DNA of 64,000 nucleotides from contig NZ_CP018076.1 of assembly GCF_001886735.1 (NCBI RefSeq), forward strand, positions 1,426,001-1,490,000, read 5' to 3'. The translations under genes and the position numbers were made by a program. Below the pieces are notes generated by a model that did no database searches, was not told where the DNA came from, and saw nothing but the letters and a program-made list of their open reading frames with translations. The DNA comes from Sulfitobacter alexandrii. Its GTDB lineage: Bacteria > Pseudomonadota > Alphaproteobacteria > Rhodobacterales > Rhodobacteraceae. The stretch's first letter is position 1. Every line of letters starts with the position of its first letter. Shown here piece after piece: positions 10,716 through 20,514 of the stretch.

Positions 10716-11377
10716 GCGGCCTCCGGGTTGGCCCAGTTTATGGGGGGCAGGCCCTGGTCGTGCAACCACGCATTGGTGCGCGAGAACGGGCGCGAGCCGA
10801 AAAAGTCGAGGTTGCCATACATGCCCACGGGGTGATGGCTCTGGATCTTGAGGTTCGTGGTTCCGTCAACCGACGCGGCGGCCTTCTGTGCGCTGCCACC
10901 CCAGAGCAGATAGGCGCGCGGGCGATCCGAAAGCCGCCCCAGCACCTGGTCGGTCAATTTCTGCCAGCCCAGCCCTTCGTGGCCCTTCGGCTGCCCTGCG
11001 GGCACGGTCAGGACGGTGTTGAGCAGCAGAACCCCCTGATCCGCCCAGAACCGCAGGTCGGCGGTCTGTGGGGCGGCGCCGATGTCGTTGCGCATCTCCT
11101 TGAAGATGTTGGCAAGCGAGCGCGGCAGGGGGCGCGTGTCCTCGTCCGCGGAGAAGGCATAGCCATGGGCGTGATTGGGGGTCGGATAGGGGTCCTGGCC
11201 CAGGATGACCACCTGCACCTCGTCCGGTTGCAGATGTTCCAGCGCTGCAAAGACCTGATCCTGCGGCGGGAAGACCTCGCGCTTTTCAGCGCGCAGTGCC
11301 GCCTCGATCCTTGGGTAGTCGTCGGCGAAGAAGGGCAGTTCCGCCCATGCGCCAAGCCGTTCAATGGGTGATTTCAT
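10712..11377 (-). CDS. ung: Uracil-DNA glycosylase, family 1-like with altered motif B
   Basis: A 221-residue protein. Motif A LGQDPYP carries the catalytic Asp62, and the segments SLANIFKEM and [15 protein letters not shown] match family 1 Ung, which removes uracil from DNA. The second motif, normally HPSPLS, reads HPVGMY (182-187) at the aligned position before [12 protein letters not shown]. The base-flipping Leu would be Met186, while His182 and Pro183 remain. The gene sits between trpD and trpC with overlaps at both ends (TGATG and ATGA), so it is fully embedded in the tryptophan operon. Confidence 0.88.
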   Translation of the reverse strand: MKSPIERLGAWAELPFFADDYPRIEAALRAEKREVFPPQDQVFAALEHLQPDEVQVVILGQDPYPTPNHAHGYAFSADEDTRPLPRSLANIFKEMRNDIGAAPQTADLRFWADQGVLLLNTVLTVPAGQPKGHEGLGWQKLTDQVLGRLSDRPRAYLLWGGSAQKAAASVDGTTNLKIQSHHPVGMYGNLDFFGSRPFSRTNAWLHDQGLPPINWANPEAA

Positions 11378-12393
11378 CACTTTTCCTGCGAAACCGCGGC
11401 TACGCGGCGCAACTTTTCCCGGGCTGCGCCGGAATCGAGGCTGCTGCGGGCCATTTCGACACCTGCCTTGAGATCGGTCGCGGCGTCAGCGACCACCAGC
11501 GCCGCTGCCGCGTTGAGCAGCACCGCGTCGCGATAGGCCGACGGCGCGCCGTCCAGCACCGCGTGAAACGCCTGTGCGTTCTCGGCCGGGCTGCCGCCGA
11601 CGATTGCGTCGAACGGGTGGACGGGCAGGCCCGCGTCCTCGGGGTGGACTTCGAAGTCGGTCACGGTGCCCGCGTCAAGGCCGCTGACCCAGCTTGTTCC
11701 GGTAATCGTCAGCTCGTCGGTGCCGTCGGAGCCGTGCACCAGCCATGCCTTGTCGCTGCCGAGCGCGAGAAGCGTTTCGGCCATGGGGCGGATCAGATCG
11801 CGCGAGAAGGCACCGGTCAGCTGCCGCCGCACGCCGGCCGGATTCGTCAGCGGGCCGAGGATGTTGAATATCGTCCGCGTGCCCAGCTCCGACCGGGTGG
11901 GCATGACGTGGGCGATGGCCGGATGATGCATCGGTGCCATCATGAAGCCGATACCGGCCTCGTTCAGTTCCCGTTCGACCACGCGCGGGCCGACCATCAC
12001 GTTCAGCCCCATCTGGGTCAGCGCATCCGCCGCGCCGGACTTGGAACTGAGGTTGCGGTTGCCGTGCTTTGCCACGACCACGCCGGCACCTGCCACGACA
12101 AAGGCGGTGGCGGTCGAGATGTTCAGGGTGCCCTTTCCGTCGCCGCCGGTCCCGACGATGTCCATCGCGCCCTCGGGCGCCTTCACCGCGTGGCACTTGC
12201 CGCGCATCACGCTGGCGGCCGCGGCGTATTCGTCGACCGTTTCGCCCCGCGTGCGGAGCGCCATCAGAAAGCCGCCGATCTGGCTCGGCGTCGCTTCGCC
12301 GTCGAACAGGATCTCGAAGGCCTCGGCCGCCTGCGCGCGGGTCAGCGGCCCGTTCGCCGCGGCGTCGATCAGGGGTTTCAGCGCAGCGCTCAT
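11377..12393 (-). CDS. trpD: Anthranilate phosphoribosyltransferase
   Basis: A 338-residue enzyme that transfers phosphoribose to anthranilate, the second step of tryptophan synthesis. Motifs are [31 protein letters not shown] and [12 protein letters not shown]. The ATG at 12393 overlaps the trpG stop by four bases, matching the start seen in homologues; the longer open frame upstream is only the trpG shadow. TrpG and TrpD are separate proteins here. Confidence 0.96.
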   Translation of the reverse strand: MSAALKPLIDAAANGPLTRAQAAEAFEILFDGEATPSQIGGFLMALRTRGETVDEYAAAASVMRGKCHAVKAPEGAMDIVGTGGDGKGTLNISTATAFVVAGAGVVVAKHGNRNLSSKSGAADALTQMGLNVMVGPRVVERELNEAGIGFMMAPMHHPAIAHVMPTRSELGTRTIFNILGPLTNPAGVRRQLTGAFSRDLIRPMAETLLALGSDKAWLVHGSDGTDELTITGTSWVSGLDAGTVTDFEVHPEDAGLPVHPFDAIVGGSPAENAQAFHAVLDGAPSAYRDAVLLNAAAALVVADAATDLKAGVEMARSSLDSGAAREKLRRVAAVSQEK

Positions 12394-12971
12394 GCCGGCA
12401 CCTTCATGCGGTCGAGGAAATTCTGGAGCAACTTGTGCCCGTGGTCGGACCGGATCGACTCGGGGTGGAACTGCACCCCGTGCAGTGGCAGGTCCCGGTG
12501 CTGCAAGCCCATGATCGTGCCGTCTTCCAGCGCGGCGGTGACTTGCAGGCAGTCGGGCAGGCTGTCGCGTTCGACCACCAGCGAATGATACCGCGTGGCC
12601 GGAAACGGGCTTGGCAGATCGGCAAAGACGCCCTGACCCTCGTGGTGCATCAGTCCCAGCTTGCCATGGACGATCTCTTTGGCGCGGACGACCTTGCCGC
12701 CGAAGGCCTGTCCGAGGGTCTGGTGACCGAGGCACACCCCGAGAAGCGGCAGGCCGGCGTCCGCGGCGGCGCGCGTGAGGTCGAGACAGATCCCCGCGCG
12801 GTTCGGGTCGCAGGGCCCGGGCGACAGCAGGATGCCCGCGGGCCGCAACGCAAGCGCGTCAGCCACCGTGATCCTGTCGTTGCGGTGAACGGCCACTTCC
12901 GCGCCCAGTTCCCCCAGGTAGTGCACCAGGTTGTAGGTGAAGCTGTCGTAGTTATCTATCAGGAGCAACAC
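12390..12971 (-). CDS. trpG: Anthranilate synthase glutamine amidotransferase subunit
   Basis: A 193-residue class I glutamine amidotransferase that supplies ammonia to TrpE. It has LLSPGPCDP, the catalytic Cys in [11 protein letters not shown] and the His/Glu pair in GVQFHPES. The GTG at 12971 is chosen because it gives the standard family start (M)[13 protein letters not shown]; the reading frame upstream has no family similarity. The same family includes PabA, but the overlap with trpD argues for TrpG. No trpE is found in the window. Confidence 0.93.
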   Translation of the reverse strand: MLLLIDNYDSFTYNLVHYLGELGAEVAVHRNDRITVADALALRPAGILLSPGPCDPNRAGICLDLTRAAADAGLPLLGVCLGHQTLGQAFGGKVVRAKEIVHGKLGLMHHEGQGVFADLPSPFPATRYHSLVVERDSLPDCLQVTAALEDGTIMGLQHRDLPLHGVQFHPESIRSDHGHKLLQNFLDRMKVPA

Positions 12972-13144
12972 GTCTTGATTCTTTGTCCTTGCGACCGGAT
13001 TGGCACTGGTTTCGCAGCCCCTGCCGGGGGTATAGTCCGGGCCTACATGTTCAGGGTTGCCCGCTGGCGTCAAGAGCGGTCCGCGCATAAGAACAGGGCA
13101 GGCAGGGGGCGTCTTGGCGCCGTCGGAAGAGCAGGGAGTGCGAC

Positions 13145-14857
13145 ATGGCACGGGGTTTTCTCAAAGGAGCCGTTCTCGGCGGCGTGGTCAGCCTGGGTGT
13201 GGCGGGGGTCGCCTCGATCCTCGTGGATCCACCGATGCCCCCTGAGGTCGGTGACGTCGCGCCCGGCGGCACCGAGGCACCCGCGCGCGCCGATGACGCG
13301 ACCACGGCGGACGGCAGTCTTTCCGATGCGGCGCCGGCGACCGTTCCGGCTGCCCCGCAGTCCGCGCCTCCCGATCCCGACACCCTGACGACGTTGGACA
13401 ATGGCACCACCAGCCCGGCGGCGGCCCCCGAGACGGCCAGTGTCGAGGCGCTGAACACGCCCGAGGCCGGCCCGGAGACCGGCGGCGTGGCGGCGGAGGG
13501 GGAAAGCCCGGTCCTGCCCAACCCGCAGGCTCTGGCCCCGATGGCGCCGCAGGAGCCGGATGACCTGTCCATCAGCACGGAACCCGCACAGCCGCCCGCG
13601 CCGGAGCCGGAAGCCGGGCCGTTCGACTCCGCGCCCGAGGTGCCCGACGCCCCGGATCAGCCGAGCGCGCCAGAGGTTGTCGAGACAGCCCCCGACACCC
13701 CTGTTGCGCCCGCCGAACCGGTGGAGACCTCGCCGGAGAGGGCGCCCGCCGACAGCGACGGGGACGCGGTCGCTGAAAGCACCGCGCCCGAGGCGGGGGC
13801 GGAGCCGGACACGGCAGAGGCGACCCCGCCCGCGGCGCCGGAGCCGGCCGCGCCCGACGCCGACGGTCTGCCCGACACCGCGGAGACCGAGCCCGCCGCT
13901 GCACCCGACACTGCAGAGACTGACTCCGCCGCTGCGCCCGACTCCGCGGGGACCGATCCCGCCACTGAGCCCGACACCGAAATGCAGACCGAAACGCAGG
14001 AGGCTTCCGGGGCCGAAACGGCTGCCGACCGGCCCGCGATCGGCACACCGGCCGTCACCCTGACCGACCGGCAGAGCGGTGTGACGGTCAACCGGCCCGG
14101 CGACACCACGCCGGCGGAAACGTCCGACACGCCCGAGACCCAGGAGGCAGCAGCCGAGGCAGACGATCCCGCGTTGCCGCCGATCCGCGCTTTTGCCGAA
14201 GCGGCACCGGACACCGGCGGCAAGCCTCTCATGGGCATCATCCTGATCGATGACGGATCGGGGTTGACCTCCGGCGCGCAGGGTCTCGCGGCGCTGCGCA
14301 GCTTTCCCTATCCGCTCAGCTTCGCGGTCGATGCCGCACAGCCCGATGCCGCCGAACGCATGCGGATGTATCGCGAGGCCGGTTTCGAGGTGCTGGCGAT
14401 GGTGGGCCTGCCCGAAGGGGCGCAGCCCAGCGATGCGGAAACGACCTTCAACGTGGTGCTGCCCCGGCTGGACGAGGTGGTGGCGGTGCTCGAAGCGCCG
14501 GAGGGCGGGTTCCAGTCCAGCCGCGACCTGTCGGATCAGATCACCGCGATCCTGTCGGACACGGGACACGGGCTGGTGACGCAGGACAAGGGGCTTAACA
14601 CCATGCCCAAGCTTGCCCGCAAGGAAGGCGTGCCCGCCGATCCGGTCTTCCGGGATTTCGACAGCAAGGGCCAGAGCGCCACCGTGATCCGCCGGTTCCT
14701 CGATCAGGCAGCCTTCAAGGCGGGTCAGGAGGGGGCGGTCATCATGCTGGGCCGGCTGCGCCCCGACACGATCTCGGCGCTGCTGCTCTGGGGGCTTCAG
14801 GACCGGGCCAGCAGCGTGGCGCTGGTGCCTGTCTCCACTGTCCTGACCCGCGAATAG
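13145..14857 (+). CDS. Divergent polysaccharide deacetylase family protein with long acidic Pro/Ala-rich spacer
   Basis: A 570-residue protein starting at an ATG preceded by AGGGAG. Residues 1-27 form a signal anchor. Residues about 30-340 are low complexity, rich in Ala, Pro, Glu, Asp and Thr, including three 11-residue repeats. The C-terminal 215 residues ([11 protein letters not shown] onward, with [14 protein letters not shown] and [10 protein letters not shown]) match the divergent polysaccharide deacetylase (YibQ/DUF610) fold. It is probably an envelope-associated protein with the domain displayed in the periplasm; its substrate is unknown. It is divergent from trpG. Confidence 0.85.
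   Translation: MARGFLKGAVLGGVVSLGVAGVASILVDPPMPPEVGDVAPGGTEAPARADDATTADGSLSDAAPATVPAAPQSAPPDPDTLTTLDNGTTSPAAAPETASVEALNTPEAGPETGGVAAEGESPVLPNPQALAPMAPQEPDDLSISTEPAQPPAPEPEAGPFDSAPEVPDAPDQPSAPEVVETAPDTPVAPAEPVETSPERAPADSDGDAVAESTAPEAGAEPDTAEATPPAAPEPAAPDADGLPDTAETEPAAAPDTAETDSAAAPDSAGTDPATEPDTEMQTETQEASGAETAADRPAIGTPAVTLTDRQSGVTVNRPGDTTPAETSDTPETQEAAAEADDPALPPIRAFAEAAPDTGGKPLMGIILIDDGSGLTSGAQGLAALRSFPYPLSFAVDAAQPDAAERMRMYREAGFEVLAMVGLPEGAQPSDAETTFNVVLPRLDEVVAVLEAPEGGFQSSRDLSDQITAILSDTGHGLVTQDKGLNTMPKLARKEGVPADPVFRDFDSKGQSATVIRRFLDQAAFKAGQEGAVIMLGRLRPDTISALLLWGLQDRASSVALVPVSTVLTRE
13871..13969 (+). repeat. Three tandem 33-base repeats inside the deacetylase spacer
   Basis: Three head-to-tail 33-base units begin at 13871, 13904 and 13937, each encoding a [15 protein letters not shown] 11-mer with small changes. 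They lie in the low-complexity spacer, a likely site of length variation by slippage. Confidence 0.85.
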
Positions 14858-14880
14858 ATACCGCTTTCGGGGGCCGGACC

Positions 14881-15024
14881 TCAGCGCCAGAAGGCCATCC
14901 ATTCGATCAGGTCGAACAGCTTCTTGCCGAGGTAGATCAGGTGCTCGGTTCCGAAGTAAAACACATCGACCGCGATTGCCGCGACGATGACGAGACCGAG
15001 GACAAGGGCGATGCGGTTGGTCAC
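14881..15024 (-). CDS. Small conserved membrane protein, function unknown
   Basis: A 47-residue protein starting at GTG 15024. Residues 5-20 form a transmembrane helix (IALVLGLVIVAAIAVD), followed by FGTEHLIYLGKKLFDL and a Trp-rich end (EWMAFWR). I recall near-identical short proteins annotated as hypothetical in roseobacters, but cannot search here. It lies 65 bases downstream of gap on the same strand and may share its transcript. The ribosome site (AAAGG) is somewhat far from the start. Confidence 0.7.
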   Translation of the reverse strand: MTNRIALVLGLVIVAAIAVDVFYFGTEHLIYLGKKLFDLIEWMAFWR

Positions 15025-15089
15025 GGGGCAGGGCTGCCTTTGCTTGGAACTGCGCAGGATATGACAGCCCGGCCGCCGCTGCGCAAGCG

Positions 15090-16091
15090 TCAGCCCAGCT
15101 GGCCCATCGCCACGGCCACATCCGCCATCCGGACCGAGAACGCCCACTCGTTGTCGTACCAGCCCAGCACCCGCACGGTCCGGCCGGCCACCACGATGGT
15201 CTGATCCGGGGCGAAGATGCAGCTTTCCTCGGTGTGGTTGAAGTCGATCGAGACCTTCTGTTCCGGGTCGTAGCCCAGTACCCGCTTCATCGAGCCGTTC
15301 GCGGCGGTCTTGGCGGCGAGGTTGATTTCGTCGACCGTCACGTCGCGGCTGGCCTGAAAGGTCAGGTCCACGGCAGAGACATTGGGCGTCGGCACCCGGA
15401 TCGCGGTGCCGTCCAGTTTGCCCTTGAGCGCCGGCAGCACCTCGCCAAGGGCCTTCGCCGCACCCGTCGAGGTGGGGATCAGCGCCATGGCCGCCGCCCG
15501 CGCGCGGTAGAGATCCTTGTGCCGCCGATCCAGCGTCGGCTGGTCGCCCGTGTAGCTGTGGATCGTGGTCATCAGGCCGCTTTCGATACCCACGGCTTCG
15601 TGCATGACCTTTGCCATCGGGGCAAGGCAGTTGGTGGTGCAGGACCCGTTCGAGATCATCCGGTCGGATTTCTGCAGCGTGTCGTGGTTGACGCCGTAGA
15701 CCACCGTCCGATCCACGTTCTTGCCCGGTGCCGACAGCAGCACGCGCTTGGCCCCCTGCTCGAGATGGGTCTTTGCCTTGTTGCCGTCGTTGAAGTTCCC
15801 GGTGCATTCGAGGACCACGTCGCACCCGTGCCAATCCAGTTCCTCGAGATTGTAGGTCGACATGACCTCGATGTCGTTCTGCCCGAGGTTCATGTAGCCG
15901 TCGTCGATGCTGATCTCGCGGGGGAAACGACCGTGAACGCTGTCGTATTTCAGAAGATGCGCTGCGGTTTCGATCGGACCGGTCGCGTTGATCTTGACCA
16001 CCTCGATGTCGTCGCGGCCGCTCGCGGCGATGTGGCTGAGGGTACAGCGGCCGATCCGGCCAAATCCGTTGATACCGACTTTGATGGTCAT
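15090..16091 (-). CDS. gap: Glyceraldehyde-3-phosphate dehydrogenase, type I
   Basis: A 333-residue enzyme of glycolysis/gluconeogenesis with GINGFGRIGR, the catalytic Cys in SNGSCTTNCLAP, and the HGRFP and WYDNEW motifs. At the position of the NAD-selecting Asp (IND in E. coli GapA) it has Ala36 (KINATGP), a change usually seen in NADP-using or dual-specific GAPDH, so an anabolic (GapB-like) role is possible. The ATG at 16091 is standard. Two TGTTAGCG repeats lie about 90-120 bases upstream and may be its operator. Confidence 0.96.
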   Translation of the reverse strand: MTIKVGINGFGRIGRCTLSHIAASGRDDIEVVKINATGPIETAAHLLKYDSVHGRFPREISIDDGYMNLGQNDIEVMSTYNLEELDWHGCDVVLECTGNFNDGNKAKTHLEQGAKRVLLSAPGKNVDRTVVYGVNHDTLQKSDRMISNGSCTTNCLAPMAKVMHEAVGIESGLMTTIHSYTGDQPTLDRRHKDLYRARAAAMALIPTSTGAAKALGEVLPALKGKLDGTAIRVPTPNVSAVDLTFQASRDVTVDEINLAAKTAANGSMKRVLGYDPEQKVSIDFNHTEESCIFAPDQTIVVAGRTVRVLGWYDNEWAFSVRMADVAVAMGQLG

Positions 16092-16177
16092 GGTGTGATC
16101 CTTTGGGTGCAGCGTTGCGCGCTCTATAACGGCGGGTGCTGCAGGTGCGAAAGACCCAAACGCCCCTGTTTCCGGGA

Positions 16178-16210
16178 TGTTAGCGATAAACCTTCATGTT
16201 AGCGGTAAAC
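16178..16210. promoter_or_regulatory. Pair of TGTTAGCGRTAAAC repeats between gap and the DUF808 gene
   Basis: TGTTAGCGATAAAC (16178-16191) and TGTTAGCGGTAAAC (16197-16210) repeat in direct orientation 19 bases apart. They resemble the TGTTANCGNTAACA palindrome that I recall for the LacI-family central-carbon regulator CceR of Rhodobacter. They lie in the divergent promoter region of gap, which suits that role. Confidence 0.6.
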
Positions 16211-16281
16211 ACCGGCAAAGGTTGGGTTTGCCTCGCGCGCGGGGCAGGCTAGCTCTGCCAAGACTGACAAGGGGCAAGAAG

Positions 16282-17262
16282 ATGAGCGGATTGATCGCAC
16301 TGCTGGACGACGTGGCGGCCATCGCGAAGGTCGCGGCGGCGTCCGTCGACGACGTGATCGGACAGGCGGCAAAGGCGGGGGGCAAGGCTGCGGGCGCGGT
16401 GATCGACGACGCCGCGGTGACGCCCAAGTACCTGCACGGCTTCGAAGCCTCGCGCGAACTGCCTGTCGTCTGGCGCATCACCAAGGGATCGTTGCGCAAC
16501 AAGCTGGTCTTCCTGCTGCCGATCGGGCTGGCGCTGTCGAATTTCGCCCCTTGGGCCATCCCGCCGCTGCTGATGCTGGGCGGGGCCTACCTGTGTTTCG
16601 AGGGGGCCGAGAAAGTGGCGCACGCCCTCGGGATATCTGGCGGGCACGAGGATTACCCCGGCAAGGAAAAGGTCATCAAGGATCCTGCGCGCCTCGAAGA
16701 GCAGAAGGCGGCCGGCGCGATCAAGACGGATTTCATCCTGTCGGCGGAGATCATGACCATCGCGCTGTCCGCGATTCCGCCCAGCAGTTTCTGGATGGAG
16801 GCGGCCACGCTCGCGGTCGTGGCGGTGATGATCACCGTGGCGGTCTACGGGGCCGTCGCGCTGATCGTGAAGATGGATGACGTGGGGCTTGCCATGGCGA
16901 ACCACGGCCGGCTCGGCGTGACACGCGCCGTGGGGCGGGCGCTGGTAAAGGGGATGCCGGGATTTCTCAAGCTGCTGACCATCGTGGGCACGGCGGCAAT
17001 GCTTTGGGTGGGTGGCTCGATCATCGTGCACGGGCTGGAAGAGCTGGGCTTCGGCGCCCTTGGCCATTTCATCCACGATGCCGCCGTTGCGGCGGCGCAG
17101 ATGGTTCCGCCCGGAATCGAAGGGGCGACGGAATGGGTCGCCACCGCCGCGATGGACGGTGTCTTTGGCCTCGCGCTGGGTCTGCTGCTGATCCCGGTCG
17201 GAGAGAACATCGTCACGCCCCTGTGGCGCGCGCTGCCGTTCACGGGCCGCAAGCTGGCCTGA
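16282..17262 (+). CDS. DUF808 family inner-membrane protein
   Basis: A 326-residue polytopic membrane protein of the DUF808 (YedI-like) family. The family start MSGLIALLDDVAAIAK fits the ATG at 16282 with AGGGGC upstream. VTPKYLHGFEASRELPVVWRI and FEGAEK are typical of the family, and four to five hydrophobic helices follow. The function is unknown. It is divergent from gap and convergent with tkt. Confidence 0.88.
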   Translation: MSGLIALLDDVAAIAKVAAASVDDVIGQAAKAGGKAAGAVIDDAAVTPKYLHGFEASRELPVVWRITKGSLRNKLVFLLPIGLALSNFAPWAIPPLLMLGGAYLCFEGAEKVAHALGISGGHEDYPGKEKVIKDPARLEEQKAAGAIKTDFILSAEIMTIALSAIPPSSFWMEAATLAVVAVMITVAVYGAVALIVKMDDVGLAMANHGRLGVTRAVGRALVKGMPGFLKLLTIVGTAAMLWVGGSIIVHGLEELGFGALGHFIHDAAVAAAQMVPPGIEGATEWVATAAMDGVFGLALGLLLIPVGENIVTPLWRALPFTGRKLA

Positions 17263-17316
17263 CGGTCAGCGCCGCATCGCCGGTCCGCCACGGCATCACG
17301 CTTCCCTTTAACGCGA

Positions 17317-17341
17317 AAAACCCGCCACGGGGGCGGGTTTT
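17317..17341. terminator. Bidirectional terminator between the DUF808 gene and tkt
   Basis: Perfect 10-base stem AAAACCCGCC / GGCGGGTTTT with a five-base loop, located between two convergent genes and usable in both directions. Confidence 0.85.
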
Positions 17342-17361
17342 CCGAGATCTGAAAACGAGGG

Positions 17362-19377
17362 TCAGAGCAGCGCCTTGGCCCGGTCCGCCACGTTGCGGGC
17401 GGTGATGCCGAATTTCTCGAACAGCTCCTCGGCAGGGGCGGACGCACCGAAGCTGTCCATCCCGACGAAGTCCGCCTTGCCGAACTTGCCGCGCTCGCCC
17501 AGCAGCCAGCGGTCCCAGCCCAAGCGGACCCCGGCTTCGATGCCCACGCGGACCGCGCCGCCGGGCAGGATGCGCTTGCGATAGGCCTCATCCTGCGCCG
17601 CGAACAGCTCCATGCAGGGCATGGACACGACGCGCACGCCGATCCCTTCTTCCTGCAGCAGCTCACGTGCCTCCAGCGCGACGCTGACTTCCGAGCCGCT
17701 GGCGATCAGGATCACCTGCCGCTTGCCCTCGGCATCGGCCAGCACGTAGGCGCCTTTTTCGACCATGTTGTTGTTCTTGTGGTCCTTGCGGACGGTGGGC
17801 AGGCCCTGACGGGTCAGCGACAGCACGGATGGTGTCTTCTTGGAGGTCAGCGCGATTTCCCACGCCTCGGCGGTTTCCACCGTGTCGGCGGGACGGAAGA
17901 CATAGGTGTTGGGTGTCGCCCGGCTGATCGCCAGATGCTCGACCGGCTGGTGCGTCGGGCCGTCCTCGCCCAGACCGATGGAATCATGGGTCATGACGAA
18001 TACCGTCGGGATTTTCATCAGCGCGGCCAGCCGCATCGAGGGGCGGGCATAGTCGGTGAAGCACATGAAGGTGCCGCCGTAGGGCCGGACGCCGCCATGC
18101 AGCGCCATGCCGTTCATCGCCGCCGCCATGCCGTGTTCGCGGATGCCCCAGTAGACATAGCGTCCGGCGCGGTTGTCCACGTCGAAAACGCCGAGGTCCG
18201 CGGTCTTGGTGTTGTTCGACCCGGTCAGGTCGGCAGAACCGCCGACGGTTTCGGCCATGATCGGGTTCACGACCTCGAGCACCTTTTCCGACGAGGCGCG
18301 GGTCGCCAGCTTGGGCGCGGCCTCCGACATCTGCTTCTTGAACGCCTTGATCGTCGCACTCAGCTTCTTCGGCGCGTCGAGGGCCAATGCGCGATTGAAG
18401 GTCTCGCGCTTGCTGCGCGGCATCGCGTCGAACCGTTCCTCCCAGGCGCGGCGCTCCTCTGCGCCCCGCTTGCCGATTTCTTCCCAGGCGGACTTGATCT
18501 CGGCGGGGATCTCGAAGGGGCCCGCGGTCCAGCCGTAGGCGGCCTTGGCATCCGCCATCTGTTCCGCGTCGGTCAGCGCGCCGTGACCCTTGGAAGTATC
18601 CTGCGCCGCGTGGCCGAGGGCGATGTGCGTCTTGCAGGCGATCATCGTGGGCTTGTCCGACTTGCGCGCCTCGGTGAGGGCGGCGTCGATCTCTTCGGGG
18701 TCGTGGCCGTCGATCTCGATCACGTGCCAACCTGCCGCGACGAAGCGGCCGACCTGATCGGTGCGGTCCGACAGGGTCACCGGACCGTCGATGGTGATGT
18801 CGTTATTGTCCCAGAGCACGATCAGCTTGCTCAGCTTGTGGCGTCCGGCGAGCGTGATCGCTTCCTGGCTGACGCCCTCCATCAGGCAGCCGTCGCCCGC
18901 GATCACGTAGGTGTGGTGATCGACGACCTTCTTGCCATAGGTGGCGCGCTGGATTTCCTCGGCCATCGCGAAGCCGACCGAATTGGCGATCCCCTGTCCG
19001 AGCGGGCCGGTCGTCGTCTCTATCGCGTCCGCGAGGAAGTTCTCGGGGTGGCCGGCGGTACGCGCGCCCATCTGGCGGAAGTTCTTCAGTTCTTCGATCG
19101 GAAACTGCGCGTCACCGACGAGGTGAAGCAGGGAATAGATCAGCATCGATCCGTGCCCGGCGGACAGGATGAACCGGTCCCGGTCGGGCCAGAGCGGGTT
19201 GGCGGCGTCGAATTTGAGATGCTTTTCGAACAGCACGGTCGCCACGTCGGCCATGCCCATCGGCATGCCGGAGTGACCGGAATTCGCGGCAGCGACCGCG
19301 TCCAGCGTCAGGGCGCGGATGGCGGTTGCTTTGGACCAGTGGTCCGGATGGGCTTTGGCGAGTGCGTCGAGATCCAA
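17362..19377 (-). CDS. tkt: Transketolase
   Basis: A 671-residue thiamine diphosphate enzyme exchanging two-carbon units in the pentose phosphate pathway. It has the ThDP motif [25 protein letters not shown], the catalytic region [12 protein letters not shown] and [15 protein letters not shown] choose the TTG at 19377: it is preceded by AGGAAG at a six-base spacing and gives the usual [13 protein letters not shown] start, whereas the longer frame has no ribosome site. It is divergent from the zapA group. Confidence 0.95.
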   Translation of the reverse strand: MDLDALAKAHPDHWSKATAIRALTLDAVAAANSGHSGMPMGMADVATVLFEKHLKFDAANPLWPDRDRFILSAGHGSMLIYSLLHLVGDAQFPIEELKNFRQMGARTAGHPENFLADAIETTTGPLGQGIANSVGFAMAEEIQRATYGKKVVDHHTYVIAGDGCLMEGVSQEAITLAGRHKLSKLIVLWDNNDITIDGPVTLSDRTDQVGRFVAAGWHVIEIDGHDPEEIDAALTEARKSDKPTMIACKTHIALGHAAQDTSKGHGALTDAEQMADAKAAYGWTAGPFEIPAEIKSAWEEIGKRGAEERRAWEERFDAMPRSKRETFNRALALDAPKKLSATIKAFKKQMSEAAPKLATRASSEKVLEVVNPIMAETVGGSADLTGSNNTKTADLGVFDVDNRAGRYVYWGIREHGMAAAMNGMALHGGVRPYGGTFMCFTDYARPSMRLAALMKIPTVFVMTHDSIGLGEDGPTHQPVEHLAISRATPNTYVFRPADTVETAEAWEIALTSKKTPSVLSLTRQGLPTVRKDHKNNNMVEKGAYVLADAEGKRQVILIASGSEVSVALEARELLQEEGIGVRVVSMPCMELFAAQDEAYRKRILPGGAVRVGIEAGVRLGWDRWLLGERGKFGKADFVGMDSFGASAPAEELFEKFGITARNVADRAKALL

Positions 19378-19624
19378 GGCTGGCTTCCTTATTGCGCGTC
19401 GGGTTTGCGCCTGTGCATAGCAGTCAAGGGCCAAAGTTCAAGCGCAACAGGCAAGGCACGGTCGCGGCGGTTCAACTTCGCCGGTCAAGTCGCTGATCTG
19501 AAAGGGGGGCGCAATTGCCCGATCCTTTGGTTAGGATAATCCGAAACGCACCGCGCGGGCGATTCGCACCGGGCGCGGTGCGCCACGACGAACGGGGACA
19601 GACAGGACGTGAGGGAACCGGGGA

Positions 19625-20122
19625 ATGAGTGACATAGACGAATTGCAGCGCCGCATCACCGCGGCGATGGACCGTGTGGCAGCCGGGCTCGAAAGTCTGG
19701 ACAAGCCCGTGGCCGGACCGGACCCCGAACTGGTCCAGGCGCTGGAGGACGAGCGCACCGCGAACGCCCAGCTCACCGAGCGGGTCCGCAACCTGAAATC
19801 CCGCGCCGAGACCGAGACGGCAGGCCTGCGGACGCAGGTGGAAGAAACCCAGGCGCGCATGGCGCAGCTCGACATCGAACTGCAGCGCGTCCGCCGCGCT
19901 AACGCGCAGCTCACCGATGCCTGCGCGGCGCTGCAGGCCGCCAACGCCGAAGGGGTCGGGGACGCGCATCTGATCAACAAGGCGATGCTTGCCGAACTCG
20001 AAGGTCTGCGCGCCGCCCGCGCCGCCGATGTCGCCGAAAGCAGCGCGATCCTCGCGGCGCTCGGCCCGTTGCTGGACGGGGCGGACGATACCGCCGGGAC
20101 GGATCAAGAGGAGGATGCCTGA
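19625..20122 (+). CDS. Coiled-coil protein upstream of zapA, function unknown
   Basis: A 165-residue soluble protein that is almost wholly charged and helical, with heptad-like Leu/Ala spacing from about residue 30 to 135 (ERVRNLKSRAETE and IELQRVRRANAQL). No enzymatic motif is visible. Its stop overlaps the zapA start (TGATG), so it is probably cotranslated with a division protein and may act with it. I do not recognise a named family. Confidence 0.75.
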   Translation: MSDIDELQRRITAAMDRVAAGLESLDKPVAGPDPELVQALEDERTANAQLTERVRNLKSRAETETAGLRTQVEETQARMAQLDIELQRVRRANAQLTDACAALQAANAEGVGDAHLINKAMLAELEGLRAARAADVAESSAILAALGPLLDGADDTAGTDQEEDA

Positions 20123-20514
20123 TGCCCGAGGTACGGATCACGATCGGCGGACGCCAGTTCGAAGTCGCCTGCCAGGAGGGCGAGGAAAACTATCTTCACG
20201 CCGCGGCCAAGATGCTGGACGACGAGGCACAGGTGCTGTCGGATCAGGTCGGTCGCATGCCCGAGGCGCGGATGCTGCTGATGGCCGGCCTTCTCTTGGC
20301 CGACAAGACGGCGAGCATCGAGGACCGCATCGCCGAGATCAAGGCCGAGCTGGCCGAGCGTGAGGCGGAACTTGCCGGTCTGCGCAATGTCAAGATCGAG
20401 CCGGAGCGCATCGAGGTGCCCGTGGTGCCGCAATCGGTCAAGGAGACCCTCGCGGAACTGGCGGCACGCGCCGAGGCGCTGGCCGCCGAGGTCGAGGAAA
20501 AGGCCGCGAAATGA
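20122..20514 (+). CDS. zapA: Cell division protein ZapA
   Basis: A 130-residue protein. The N-terminal globular part (VRITIGGRQFEVAC, then LHAAAKMLDDEA) and the following long helix match ZapA, which binds FtsZ and stabilises the Z ring. The C-terminal helix is longer than in E. coli, as often in alphaproteobacteria. It overlaps the genes on both sides (TGATG before, ATGA after). Confidence 0.88.
   Translation: MPEVRITIGGRQFEVACQEGEENYLHAAAKMLDDEAQVLSDQVGRMPEARMLLMAGLLLADKTASIEDRIAEIKAELAEREAELAGLRNVKIEPERIEVPVVPQSVKETLAELAARAEALAAEVEEKAAK

Noticed and set aside
14881..15834. 317-residue minus-strand ORF over the gap gene
   Set aside because: Most of it is an out-of-frame shadow of gap; only the last 47 codons, with their own GTG, look like a protein.
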